64,000 nt of DNA from Tardiphaga sp. (GTDB taxonomy: Bacteria > Pseudomonadota > Alphaproteobacteria > Rhizobiales > Xanthobacteraceae): contig JASBVG010000105.1 of the NCBI GenBank assembly GCA_030147505.1, positions 27,197 through 91,196 of the forward strand. Direction: 5' to 3'. The notes under the pieces are model-generated. The model made no database searches, had not been told where the DNA came from, and saw only the letters and a program-made list of their open reading frames with translations. A program made the position numbers and the translations under genes. Shown piece by piece: positions 51,543 to 60,282 of this stretch (position 1 is the stretch's first letter; the number at the start of each line of letters is the position of its first letter).

Positions 51543-53333
51543 ATGGCTAAAATGAAGGGCGGCGAAGTCATCGCCGAATATCTCGTCAAGCAGAAGGTGC
51601 CCTTCGTTTTCGGGATCTGTGGACATGGCAATGTCGGCATTCTCGACGCGCTGCATGCCGTGCGTGACAAGATCAAGCTGGTATCGCCGCGTCACGAACA
51701 GTGCGCCGGGCATATGGCGGATGCCTATTTCCGCGTGAAGCATCAGCCCGTCGCAACGTTGACGTCAACAGGTCCTGGCTCCGCCAACATGGTGATGTCG
51801 CTGGCGACGGCGCTGTCGGATTCGTCCACCTTCATGGCGATCACGGCGAATGTGCCGACCTCGCAGGCCAATCGAGCGCCGTTCCAGGAGCTCTATGCGC
51901 ATAACCAGGCCGATTTCGCCCAGGTGTTGCGGCCCGTCGTCAAGCGCTCGTTCCAGCCAAGCCGCGTTGACATGCTGCCGCTGGCGCTGCGTCAGGGGTT
52001 TGATACCATGGTCACCGGCCGTCCTGGCCCGGTGAATCTCGACATCCCCTACAACGTTTTCCAGGAGGAAGACGATGTTGAGCTGCCGGCGCTGTCGCAT
52101 GTGCATGGCAGGCACCGCCCCAGTGCCAGCGAAGGTGACGTCGCAGCTGCGCTCGATCTGCTCTCGCAGGCAAAGCGTCCGGTATTCTTTATCGGTCATG
52201 GCACGACGCTGGCCGAAGCCGGCCCCGAAATCACCGAACTGCAGCAGAAGCTCGGTATTCCCGTTATTACCTCACCGAACGGCATGGGCTGCGTGCCATC
52301 CGACGATCCGTTGACTCTGGGCTTCATTGGTCGCAACGGCGCCTATCCGGCCAATCAGGCCGGCCGCTTCTCCGATCTCGTGATCTGCATCGGCACTCGT
52401 TTCGACGATCGTTCGTCGTCGAGCTGGCGCGCCGGCTACTCGTGGAACTTTCCGAACACCAAGCTGCTACAGGTCGATATCGATCCCGCCGAACTCGGCC
52501 GCAACTACCCGCCGACCCTCGGCATCATCGCCGATGCCAAGGTGTTTGCCGCGCAGCTTCTCGCTGGCCTCGGCAAGCGCAAGGACATTGCGCGCGAGAA
52601 TTTCGGCGGCTGGCGTGACGAAGTCGCCGGCTGGGTGGCGGAATGGGAGAAATTTATCCGCCCAAATTTCTCGTCGGTCACGACGCCGATCCGTCCGGAA
52701 TATGTGGTCGGCGCGCTGCTCGATGTGCTGCCGGACGACGTGATCCTGTCGCTCGACTCCGGCGTGCACCACAACTGGTTCATGCAGTTCTGGAAGCCGA
52801 AGCGCACACAGAGCATGCTCAACAGCTGGGGTTACTCGTCGATGGGCTTTGGCGTGTGCGGTGTGCTCGGCGCGCAGCTTGCTGCGCCTGATCGTCCCTG
52901 TATCGCTGTGGTCGGCGACGGTGGCTTCATGATGGCGCCTTATGTGGTTGCTACGGCCGTTGAATATGATCTGCCCTGCATCTGGATCGTCTGGAATAAT
53001 TTTGCGTGGGGCGCGATCCGCGATCTGCAATACGGCCTGTTTGAAGGTCGTGAACTCGGCACCGCCTTTTACAAGGGCAATCAGGGCCCCGGCGGCGATC
53101 GCTACAATCCGGATTTCGCGGCATGGGCCCGCGCGTGCGGGGCCGACGGCGTGACCGTTACCCGCAGCGAGGATCTGCGCGGAGCCGTCGAGACTGCCAT
53201 CAAAAACCGTCGGCCATGCGTCATCGATCTGCATGTCGACTCAGAAGTGCGGCCGCCATCGACCGGTACATGGGAGCTGCCTCCCATTCCCTACAAGGAA
53301 CCGATCTTTGGCAAACCGCACCGTACGACCTGA
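51543..53333 (+). CDS. Thiamine-diphosphate-dependent enzyme (acetolactate synthase-like fold)
   Basis: This 596-residue protein of the AHAS/2-oxoacid decarboxylase superfamily has all three domains. The N-terminal pyrimidine-binding domain has GGEVIAEYLVKQKVPFVFGI and the cofactor-activating glutamate in SPRHEQCAGHMADAY. The central domain has PVFFIGHGTTL. The C-terminal ThDP/Mg domain has GDGGFMMAPYVVATAVEYDL with WNN, the metal-binding GDG...N motif. The exact reaction is unknown; decarboxylation or carboligation of a 2-oxo acid is possible. Oxalyl-CoA, glyoxylate carboligase and IolD-type signatures were not apparent. A GGGAG ribosome-binding site precedes the ATG. Confidence 0.85.
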   Translation: MAKMKGGEVIAEYLVKQKVPFVFGICGHGNVGILDALHAVRDKIKLVSPRHEQCAGHMADAYFRVKHQPVATLTSTGPGSANMVMSLATALSDSSTFMAITANVPTSQANRAPFQELYAHNQADFAQVLRPVVKRSFQPSRVDMLPLALRQGFDTMVTGRPGPVNLDIPYNVFQEEDDVELPALSHVHGRHRPSASEGDVAAALDLLSQAKRPVFFIGHGTTLAEAGPEITELQQKLGIPVITSPNGMGCVPSDDPLTLGFIGRNGAYPANQAGRFSDLVICIGTRFDDRSSSSWRAGYSWNFPNTKLLQVDIDPAELGRNYPPTLGIIADAKVFAAQLLAGLGKRKDIARENFGGWRDEVAGWVAEWEKFIRPNFSSVTTPIRPEYVVGALLDVLPDDVILSLDSGVHHNWFMQFWKPKRTQSMLNSWGYSSMGFGVCGVLGAQLAAPDRPCIAVVGDGGFMMAPYVVATAVEYDLPCIWIVWNNFAWGAIRDLQYGLFEGRELGTAFYKGNQGPGGDRYNPDFAAWARACGADGVTVTRSEDLRGAVETAIKNRRPCVIDLHVDSEVRPPSTGTWELPPIPYKEPIFGKPHRTT

Positions 53334-53368
53334 CAACAACGACACAAACAAACCGGGAGGAGATAGCA

Positions 53369-54604
53369 ATGAAGAAAGTGAATTCGGAACGGCGCGCCCT
53401 GATCGGCGCATTTGCGGGGGCGGTCGCGCTGTCCACATGCGGCCTCGGAGCTGCGCAGGCACAGTCCAACGAGCCGATCCGTATCGGTCTGATCTATTCG
53501 AAGCAGGGGCCCGGCGCGGCCATCGGCCAGTATCTGCAGCGCGGCAGCGAGCTTGCCGTCGAGCAGGCCGGCCGCAAGGTGCTCGGCCGTCCGATCGAAC
53601 TGATCTGGCTGGACGAGCCGAACCCGCAGGTGTCGCAGCAGAACATGCAGCGCCTGGTGGACGAGAACAAGGTCGTCGCGGTTGTGGGCGGCAACTACTC
53701 GTCGTCGGCGCTGGCCATGATGAGCGTCGCCAATCGCGAGAAGATTCCACTGATCCTCACCGGCGCTGCCGCTAGCGAAATCACCGGCAAGAACTGCAGC
53801 CGCTATACGTTCCGCACCCAGGCCACCGTTCCGGTGCAGATGGAAGGCCTGATGCCGTATGTTTCGCAGATCGGCAAGAAGGTCTATTTCATCACCGCGT
53901 CCTACGCCTTCGGCCAGGACATCTTGCGCTCGTCCCGTGCGCTGCTGAAGAAGGTCGGCGCGACCGAAATCGGTGTCGATGAGGTGCCGATCAACACGGC
54001 CGATTACAGCTCCTATGTGCTGAAGATACGTCAGGCGAAGCCGGATGTCGTGGTCGGCGGTCTCGTGGGTGGCGACTTCTCGAACTTCCTGAAGCAGTGG
54101 AACGAGATGGGGATGAAGGACAAAATCCCCTATGGCGCCATTGCTGTCACCGACACCGATTTCTGGGACGTCGGCGCCCAGGCTTCGACCGGCATCTATG
54201 TGAAGCCCTGGTACTACAACAATCCGAAGAACACGGATGCCGAGAAGAAGATGATCGCGGACTTCCAGAAGAAGTACAACGAGCCGCCGTCGGACAAGAC
54301 CTGGTCGGGCTGGATCGGCATGCGCGCGCTGCTGGAATCTATCGAATCCGCCAGGTCCACGGACTCGAAGGCGATCGTGACCGCGCTCGAGAAGTGGAAG
54401 AACACCGAAGAAGCGTTCCCGTTCGGCTTCCGTGAGTGGGATCACCAGCTGGTGCGTCCAGCCGTCATTGTCGGCGTCAAGAAGCAGATCACCGACAAAT
54501 GGGACTATTTCGATGTCCTGAAGAACACCTCTGCCACGGCGGAGGAGACTGAAAAGGCGTTCGGCACAAAGGAAGAAATCGGTTGCAACATGCCGGCTCT
54601 CTGA
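53369..54604 (+). CDS. Branched-chain-type ABC transporter substrate-binding protein (LivK-like)
   Basis: This periplasmic receptor has 411 residues. A signal peptide lies at 1-31 (LIGAFAGAVALSTCGLGAAQAQ). The mature start EPIRIGLIYSKQGPGAAIGQ is typical of the Peripla_BP_6 family, with VVAVVGGNYSSSALAM and PLILTGAAASEITGKN following. The ATG at 53369 has a strong GGGAGGAG site; the open frame extends upstream into the preceding gene and is not used. The ligand is probably the compound the operon degrades, since these proteins also bind amides and aromatic or organic acids. A tight hairpin overlaps its stop codon. Confidence 0.92.
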   Translation: MKKVNSERRALIGAFAGAVALSTCGLGAAQAQSNEPIRIGLIYSKQGPGAAIGQYLQRGSELAVEQAGRKVLGRPIELIWLDEPNPQVSQQNMQRLVDENKVVAVVGGNYSSSALAMMSVANREKIPLILTGAAASEITGKNCSRYTFRTQATVPVQMEGLMPYVSQIGKKVYFITASYAFGQDILRSSRALLKKVGATEIGVDEVPINTADYSSYVLKIRQAKPDVVVGGLVGGDFSNFLKQWNEMGMKDKIPYGAIAVTDTDFWDVGAQASTGIYVKPWYYNNPKNTDAEKKMIADFQKKYNEPPSDKTWSGWIGMRALLESIESARSTDSKAIVTALEKWKNTEEAFPFGFREWDHQLVRPAVIVGVKKQITDKWDYFDVLKNTSATAEETEKAFGTKEEIGCNMPAL

Positions 54605-54611
54605 GCCGGCA
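54591..54611. promoter_or_regulatory. Hairpin overlapping the binding-protein stop codon
   Basis: TGCCGGCTC (54591-54599) and GAGCCGGCA (54603-54611) form a nine-base perfect stem with a three-base loop. The TGA stop is inside it. No U tract follows. Such hairpins after a binding-protein gene commonly stabilise the upstream message or reduce downstream transcription, giving an excess of receptor over membrane parts. Confidence 0.55.
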
Positions 54612-54657
54612 CGTCGCCTGAGATCTTTCCTCGTGCAGCATCTGAACGGGTGGAAAC

Positions 54658-55527
54658 ATGCTTGATACACTTGTCTCACAGACAGCCAACGGACTCGTCC
54701 TCGGCTTCGTCTATGTTCTCATTGCCGTGGGACTTTCCATCACGTTCGGATTGCTCGGCGTGATCAACTTCGCACATGGCGCGTTCTTCGCGCTGGGTGC
54801 CTATTTTGCCTGGCAGCTGTTCCAGTTGTTCGGCTGGCCGGCGGTGATCTTTGCGCCGATCCTGGTCGGTCTTGTCGGCATGCTGGTGGAGGTGACGCTT
54901 ATTCGTCGCCTCTATGGGAAGGAGCCGTTGCTCAGTCTGATCGTGACCTTTGCACTGGCGCTGCTGATCGAGGCGCTGATCCGTTACATCTGGGGCGCCG
55001 ACGGCAAGCCGTTCAACCCGCCGCCATTCACGACTGGCATCGTCGAGCTCGGCCCGCTGCTCATCACCAAATATCGTGTCGCCGTGCTCGGCGCGACGAT
55101 CGCCACGCTGCTCGGACTCTGGGCGTTCCTGGCCTGGACGCCTTACGGCCGCGTGTTGCGTGCCGGCAGTCGTGATCCGGAGATGGTCGAATTGCTCGGC
55201 ATCAATCTGCCACGCGTGCTCACCGCCGTGTTCGGTCTCGGCTGCGCGCTTGCCGCAATTGCCGGTGTGCTGGCGGCTCCGCTTTGGACGGTGTCGCCGT
55301 CGATGTCCGCGAATGCGGTCATGCCGGCCTTCGTTGTCGTCGCGATCGGCGGTCTCGGTTCGTTCCGCGGCGCTGTGGTCGCGGGTCTTGCGGTTGGGAT
55401 TGTCACGTCGCTGACCATCCAGTTCAAGCCCGAAGCTGCTGCAGCTTCGATGTACGCCCTGATGTTTGCAATCATGCTGCTCCGGCCCCGTGGCCTGTTC
55501 GGCGAGCGCTGGGAGCGCTTCGAATGA
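54658..55527 (+). CDS. Branched-chain-type ABC transporter permease (LivH-like)
   Basis: This inner-membrane subunit has 289 residues and about eight helices. Family motifs are ANGLVLGFVYVLIAVGLSIT, FGLLGVINFAHGAFFALGAY and the ATPase contact region GSRDPEMVELLGINLPRV. It follows the binding-protein gene after 53 bases and has GGGTGG before the ATG. The last codons overlap the next start as ATGA, so the permease-ATPase fusion is translated in coupling. Confidence 0.93.
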   Translation: MLDTLVSQTANGLVLGFVYVLIAVGLSITFGLLGVINFAHGAFFALGAYFAWQLFQLFGWPAVIFAPILVGLVGMLVEVTLIRRLYGKEPLLSLIVTFALALLIEALIRYIWGADGKPFNPPPFTTGIVELGPLLITKYRVAVLGATIATLLGLWAFLAWTPYGRVLRAGSRDPEMVELLGINLPRVLTAVFGLGCALAAIAGVLAAPLWTVSPSMSANAVMPAFVVVAIGGLGSFRGAVVAGLAVGIVTSLTIQFKPEAAAASMYALMFAIMLLRPRGLFGERWERFE

Positions 55528-58091
55528 CAACCAATCGTTCCGTTCTTCGTCGACTCTGCGAGCATCCAATCGCTATCATGACGGCGGTGCTCGTTGTCGC
55601 GACCGGCATTGCCATGATCACGGGCATGCCGATTCACCGCATCACCCAGATTGCCGTCTACACGCTCTATGCTGGCGGCGTGAACTTCCTGATTGGCTAT
55701 CTCGGTCTGGTCCCGTTCGGTGCATCGTTCTTTTTCGGCTGTGCCAGCTACGCGCTTGCCATCGGCGGTGCGTCGCTCGGCGGCAATGAAATCACCGGCG
55801 TTGTACTCGCGGCCCTGTTCTCGCTGCTGCTGGCGTTGATCGTTGGCGCCATCATCCTGCGGCGCCGCGGCCTGTACTTCTCGCTGCTGACGCTGGCTTG
55901 TTCGCAGATTGCGTTCGAGATCGCATTCAAATGGACAGCCGTCACCGGCGGTGAAAACGGTCTGCAGAATGTTGAGCGTCCGCTGTTCAGCCATGCGATT
56001 CCGTTCCACATCTTCTCGCTCGTCATCGTGCTGGGAACGAGTTGGGCACTCTGGCGCCTCGTTCATGCGCCATTCGGGCGCCTGATGCAGGCGATCCGCG
56101 ACAATGAGCAGCGCGTCTCCAGCCTCGGCTACGACACCTACCGTACGAAGCTGATCGCTTTGATCGTGGCTGGCGGTGCCATCGGCGTCGCGGGCGGCCT
56201 GATGTCGTTGCTGCTGCAGGGTGTCTATGCCAACAATCTGAGCTGGCAGCATGCGGGCGATCCCGTGCTGATGGCGGCGCTGGGTGGCGTGCATCACTTC
56301 CTCGGCCCGCTCTGGGGCGCTATCATCTTCATTACGCTGGAAGATCGTCTCAGCGCCTTTACGGAGAACTGGTGGCTGTTCTTCGCGCCGATCATTATCG
56401 CTTTCGCGCTGTTGTCGCATGAAGGCGTGCAGGGTATCTTCCAACGCATGATCGGCCGCAATCGCTGGACGCTGACGCGTGCGGAAATTCCGCCACGCCC
56501 CGCCACCATCGCGTCGCTCGTTCCTGCTCATACAGCTGCGCCGCAGGACGCAACATCGATCCTGGTGATCCGGAATGTCTCGAAGCGCTTCGGCTCAATC
56601 GTCACGCAGGACAATGTCTCGCTGGAAGTAAACCGCACCGGCCTGCACAGCCTGATCGGCCCGAACGGGGCCGGCAAGACGACGTTGTTCAATCTGCTCA
56701 CCGGCGTGCACAAGATCGATAGCGGCAATATCCTGTTCGAGGGGAAGCCGATCCAGGCCCTCGCGCCGCATAAGCGGGCTCGTCTCGGTATGTCGCGCTC
56801 ATTCCAGATCCTGAGCGTGTTCCCGAATCTTTCGGCTTTCGAAAACGTGCGTATCGCCGTGCAGGCGGCTCAGCGGCAATGGGGCGGCTACTGGCGTGAT
56901 GCCTATAGCAACGAAAACGCGAATGGCCGGGTGTGGTCGCTGCTCGACGCCGTCGGTCTTGCCGACCGCGCCGCCGAGACCTGCGCCAATCTTGCCCATG
57001 GCGAGAAGCGTTTGCTCGAGATCGCGATGTCGCTGGCGACCGACGCGAAACTGCTGCTGCTCGACGAGCCGCTGGCCGGCCTGGCCGAGTCCGACCGCAA
57101 GATCGTTGGCGAGCTGATCCAGCGCCTCGCCAAATCCCATGCAGTGCTGTTGATCGAGCATGATATCGATCGCGTGCTGTCGCTCTCGGACCGCATCACG
57201 GTGCTGCATCAGGGGCGCCTCATCGCCGACGGCAAGCCCTCCGAAGTTGCCGGTCATCCGGAAGTCATCGCGGCCTATCTCGGCACCGCGCATGGCAAGG
57301 CATTGCCACCGCCGCGTGTCGCGGATGCCCGCGACATTCCGAAGATCGGTGCCGCGACCGCGCCGCTGCTCAAGGTGGAAAGCGTGCGCGCCGGCTATGG
57401 CGGCTCCACGGTGCTCGATGGTCTGGACCTTACGGTGCAGCCCGGCGAAGTCGTGGCGCTGCTCGGCCGCAATGGCGTTGGCAAGACCACCTCGCTCCGT
57501 GCCATCACCGGCACGCTGCCGCTGGCCTCGGGGCAGATCACGTTCGATGGCAAGCAGATCGGCGGGCTGCGTCCCGATGAGATCAACCGCGCCGGTATTT
57601 CGCTGGTGCCGGAAGGCCGTCGCCTGTTCCCGAACCTCACGGTCGAGGAGAACCTCAAGCTTGCGGCGCGCCGTGGTGGCGCCTCGCAGGAAGAAATCTG
57701 CGACCTGTTCCCGAAGCTGCGCACATTGATGCGTCAGCGCGCCGAGAACCTGTCAGGCGGCGAACGCCAGATGGTGGCGATCTCGCGTGCGCTGATGGTG
57801 CCGAGCCGGCTGATCCTGCTGGACGAACCATTCGAAGGCCTTGCACCTGCCGTAGTACAGGAAGTGCGCGAAGCCGTCGCCAAGCTCACCAGCAAAGCGA
57901 GTCTCGTAATCGTCGAACATCACGCCGAAAGCGTGCTGGCGATGGCCGATCGCGCCTATGTGTTGGTTAATGGCAAGGTGGCTTTCAGTGGGCACGCCGC
58001 GACGCTAGCCGCTGATGTCGCCTTGCAGGAGCGCCTGCTCGGCATCACCAAGGCGGCCGATCTGCTGCCCGAAGCGGTCAGGGCGGTCTGA
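55524..58091 (+). CDS. Single-chain LivM-LivG-LivF fusion of a branched-chain-type ABC transporter
   Basis: The 855-residue protein joins three subunits that are usually separate. Residues 1 to about 325 are a LivM-like permease (FLIGYLGLVPFGASFFFGCA, AIRDNEQRVSSLGYDT). About 345-595 is a LivG-like ATPase with Walker A GPNGAGKTT (near 380), a divergent signature LAHGEKR, Walker B LLLLDEPLAGL and IEHDIDRVLSL. About 610-855 is a LivF-like ATPase with Walker A GRNGVGKTT (near 648), signature LSGGERQ and Walker B LILLDEPFEGL. Both ATPase sites look intact. The ATG overlaps the LivH stop, and the stop overlaps the next ATG (TGATG). The open frame extends upstream to 55284 within livH but is not used. 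Confidence 0.92.
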   Translation: MTTNRSVLRRLCEHPIAIMTAVLVVATGIAMITGMPIHRITQIAVYTLYAGGVNFLIGYLGLVPFGASFFFGCASYALAIGGASLGGNEITGVVLAALFSLLLALIVGAIILRRRGLYFSLLTLACSQIAFEIAFKWTAVTGGENGLQNVERPLFSHAIPFHIFSLVIVLGTSWALWRLVHAPFGRLMQAIRDNEQRVSSLGYDTYRTKLIALIVAGGAIGVAGGLMSLLLQGVYANNLSWQHAGDPVLMAALGGVHHFLGPLWGAIIFITLEDRLSAFTENWWLFFAPIIIAFALLSHEGVQGIFQRMIGRNRWTLTRAEIPPRPATIASLVPAHTAAPQDATSILVIRNVSKRFGSIVTQDNVSLEVNRTGLHSLIGPNGAGKTTLFNLLTGVHKIDSGNILFEGKPIQALAPHKRARLGMSRSFQILSVFPNLSAFENVRIAVQAAQRQWGGYWRDAYSNENANGRVWSLLDAVGLADRAAETCANLAHGEKRLLEIAMSLATDAKLLLLDEPLAGLAESDRKIVGELIQRLAKSHAVLLIEHDIDRVLSLSDRITVLHQGRLIADGKPSEVAGHPEVIAAYLGTAHGKALPPPRVADARDIPKIGAATAPLLKVESVRAGYGGSTVLDGLDLTVQPGEVVALLGRNGVGKTTSLRAITGTLPLASGQITFDGKQIGGLRPDEINRAGISLVPEGRRLFPNLTVEENLKLAARRGGASQEEICDLFPKLRTLMRQRAENLSGGERQMVAISRALMVPSRLILLDEPFEGLAPAVVQEVREAVAKLTSKASLVIVEHHAESVLAMADRAYVLVNGKVAFSGHAATLAADVALQERLLGITKAADLLPEAVRAV

Positions 58092-58921
58092 TGGCACGCG
58101 ATATCGGCATCAACACTTACGGCTATATCTGGTCGGTCTCGGCTGCCGAATGCGTGCGGCATCTCGGCAAGCTTGGCTACCGCCAGATCGAGTTCTTGTT
58201 GCAGCCGCCGCATCTGTCTTTCGACGATTTCGGGCCGGAGCCGCGCCGCGAGTTGCGGAAGGCTTTGCAGGACATTGGTGGCATCAAGACCGCGATCAAC
58301 CTGCCGAGCCTTGACCACAATCTCGCCAGCCCGTTTGGGCGGGCGCGCGATGCGGCGGTGACGATGTTCGAGGATACCATCGACCTCGCCGCCGATATCG
58401 GCGCCGAGACCGTGGTCGTGGTGCCTGGCCGCATGAGCCCGCTGTTTCCGCCAAGTATTGAGAACCGCACGGGCTGGGTCGGCGAGGGCGTGGAGAAACT
58501 GTTGCCACGCGCCGAGGACCGTGGCGTCGCACTGGCCATTGAGAATGTGCCGTTCGCGGCGTTTCCGGACAAGGACGCGCTGGAGCGTTTCGTCCGCGGC
58601 TTCACGTCAAAAGCGATCGCCGTTTGCTACGACGCTGCCAATGCGCATTTCATCAAGGAAGATCCGGCTGCTGGCATCCGTCAGCTCGCCGACCTCCTGC
58701 GTGTCGTGCATCTGTCCGACACCAGCCAGGTGCACTGGCGACACGATCCGATTGGCACTGGCACCGTGCCGTTCGCGGAGGTGGTGAAAGCAATGGACGC
58801 CATCGACTTCAAGGGAGCCTGTACATTGGAAATCATCGGGCGAGACCCTGATGCGGCGATCCTGAGCAGCCATCGCGCGCTCGAACCGCTCGGCTTCGTC
58901 AAGGCGAGAGCAGGCGCATGA
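58091..58921 (+). CDS. Sugar-phosphate isomerase/epimerase-like TIM-barrel protein
   Basis: The 276-residue protein belongs to the xylose-isomerase-like TIM-barrel (AP_endonuc_2) superfamily. Likely metal ligands are in ALAIENVPF (Glu), CYDAANAHF (Asp, His), VHLSDTSQVHWRHDPIGTGTV (His, Asp) and CTLEIIG (Glu). It probably isomerises, epimerises or dehydrates a hydroxylated acid or sugar in the pathway. Translation is coupled on both sides: the start shares one base with the preceding stop, and its stop overlaps the next ATG (ATGA). The substrate is unknown. Confidence 0.82.
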   Translation: MARDIGINTYGYIWSVSAAECVRHLGKLGYRQIEFLLQPPHLSFDDFGPEPRRELRKALQDIGGIKTAINLPSLDHNLASPFGRARDAAVTMFEDTIDLAADIGAETVVVVPGRMSPLFPPSIENRTGWVGEGVEKLLPRAEDRGVALAIENVPFAAFPDKDALERFVRGFTSKAIAVCYDAANAHFIKEDPAAGIRQLADLLRVVHLSDTSQVHWRHDPIGTGTVPFAEVVKAMDAIDFKGACTLEIIGRDPDAAILSSHRALEPLGFVKARAGA

Positions 58922-59832
58922 GGACGATTCTCGTGACAGGCGCAGCCGGCCTTCTCGGCCGTCACGTCGTCCGCGATCTCCTCGCGCATCGGCATACAGT
59001 TCGCGGCCTCGACCGCCACCGGGCGGATGAAGACATCGAATGGCATGTGGGCGATGTGGCATCGCCGGAGCTGGTCGCAAAAGCTGTCGCGGGCGCCGAT
59101 GTGGTCATGCATATCGCTGCGATCCCGAATATCTGGTCAGGTGATGGCCAGACCATCATGCGCGTCAACCTGCTCGGCACCTATACGGTGCTTGAGGCCA
59201 CCGAGGCTGCAGGCATCAAGCGTTTGATTTTCTGTTCGAGTGACTCAGTTGCCGGATATACCGTGCGCGAAGGCAAGATGCTGGCGCCGCGCTATGCGCC
59301 GCTCGATCTCGATCATCCGCTGCTCGCGACCGATCCCTATGCGATCAGCAAGGTGGCCGGCGAGGGTCTGTCACGCGCCTTCGCGCTGCGCGGCATGTCC
59401 GTCGTGGCGCTCCGCACGGTGTTCGTGGCCTATCCCGACATGGCCGGGGAGATCGTGGCCCGCGCCAAGGATCCCGACAATTATCGCGGTCCGATGGTCG
59501 GCGGTCCGTCATCGGCGGGCGGCGGCCCCTTGCACCATCACATCGATCCGCGCGATCTGGCCCGCGCATTTCGCTTGGCGATGGAAATGAAAATGGTGCC
59601 GGGCGAGTTCGAACGCTTCTATCTGTCGGCGCAGGTCACGCTGTCGCCGGAGCCGACGCTCGAACGTCTGCGCCGCCTGCATGGTGGAAGCGTCGAGGTG
59701 CGCAATCCGGACGTCTATGCCAGACAGCCTTTCGCGCCGCTCTACGATCTCACGCATGCTGCGGAGCGTCTTGGCTTCGTCGCAGAATATGACCAGCGGC
59801 ATCTGCTTGCCGGTCTGCCCGGCTTTTCCTGA
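58918..59832 (+). CDS. NAD-dependent epimerase/dehydratase family protein
   Basis: This 304-residue extended short-chain dehydrogenase has the Rossmann motif VTGAAGLLGRHVVRDL at about 6-21 and the acidic NAD selector after LDRH. Further motifs are IAAIPN, FCSSDSVAGY and the catalytic YAISKVAGEGL (Tyr-x-x-x-Lys). The N-terminal ATGA overlaps the preceding stop. The sequence GPSSAGGGPLHHHIDPRDLA near residue 200 may help bind substrate. A second, different epimerase lies at 60283-61248, so the pathway may have two oxidation/epimerisation steps. Confidence 0.88.
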   Translation: MRTILVTGAAGLLGRHVVRDLLAHRHTVRGLDRHRADEDIEWHVGDVASPELVAKAVAGADVVMHIAAIPNIWSGDGQTIMRVNLLGTYTVLEATEAAGIKRLIFCSSDSVAGYTVREGKMLAPRYAPLDLDHPLLATDPYAISKVAGEGLSRAFALRGMSVVALRTVFVAYPDMAGEIVARAKDPDNYRGPMVGGPSSAGGGPLHHHIDPRDLARAFRLAMEMKMVPGEFERFYLSAQVTLSPEPTLERLRRLHGGSVEVRNPDVYARQPFAPLYDLTHAAERLGFVAEYDQRHLLAGLPGFS

Positions 59833-59843
59833 GGAGTACGCCC

Positions 59844-60272
59844 ATGACTTTCGTGTCCCCCGAACCCAATGCCTTCGCCGATGCCGGCACCGGCGAGAAA
59901 AAATATGCGGTGACCCGCAATCTCGGCGAATTGCCGTGGATCGAATATCCCGGTCACTTCAATCATGCCTTGTCCAAGGCCATTGTGACACCCGAAGTCA
60001 CCGGCAGCCGCTTCTTCGACCACCGCATCTCGAGTTATGCGCCGGGCGCTCATGTGGAGAGCCATTCGCACAAGGTGCAGGAGCAGATCTATCACGTGCT
60101 CAGCGGCGAGGGCATTCTGGTGGTCGATGGCGAACGCCGCCTCGTGCGCGCCAATGACGTCACCTACATTCCGCCCGGCGTCGTGCATGAATTCCATTGC
60201 ACCGGTACCGACAGATTGACCTTCCTTGTCATCACCTCGCCGCCGACCGATGACGAGCCGCAGCCGCGCTGA
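59844..60272 (+). CDS. Cupin-domain protein
   Basis: This is a 142-residue single-cupin protein. The metal-binding motif 1 is GAHVESHSHKVQEQIYHVLSGEG (His, His, Glu) near residues 65-87, and motif 2 is PPGVVHEFHCTGTD (His) near 112-125. It may be a small metal-dependent isomerase, dioxygenase or lyase acting on a pathway intermediate, or a binding protein. A GAGGAG site precedes the ATG. The gap to the preceding gene is 11 bases. Confidence 0.86.
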   Translation: MTFVSPEPNAFADAGTGEKKYAVTRNLGELPWIEYPGHFNHALSKAIVTPEVTGSRFFDHRISSYAPGAHVESHSHKVQEQIYHVLSGEGILVVDGERRLVRANDVTYIPPGVVHEFHCTGTDRLTFLVITSPPTDDEPQPR

Positions 60273-60282
60273 GGCCCATCCG

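Noticed and set aside
53291..54679. 462-codon minus-strand frame opposite livK
   Set aside because: It shadows the binding-protein gene; composition (Arg/His/Asp-rich) is that of a reverse reading.
55143..56531. 462-codon minus-strand frame opposite livH/livM
   Set aside because: Glu/Arg/Asn-rich repetitive reverse reading of membrane-helix codons, with no family features.
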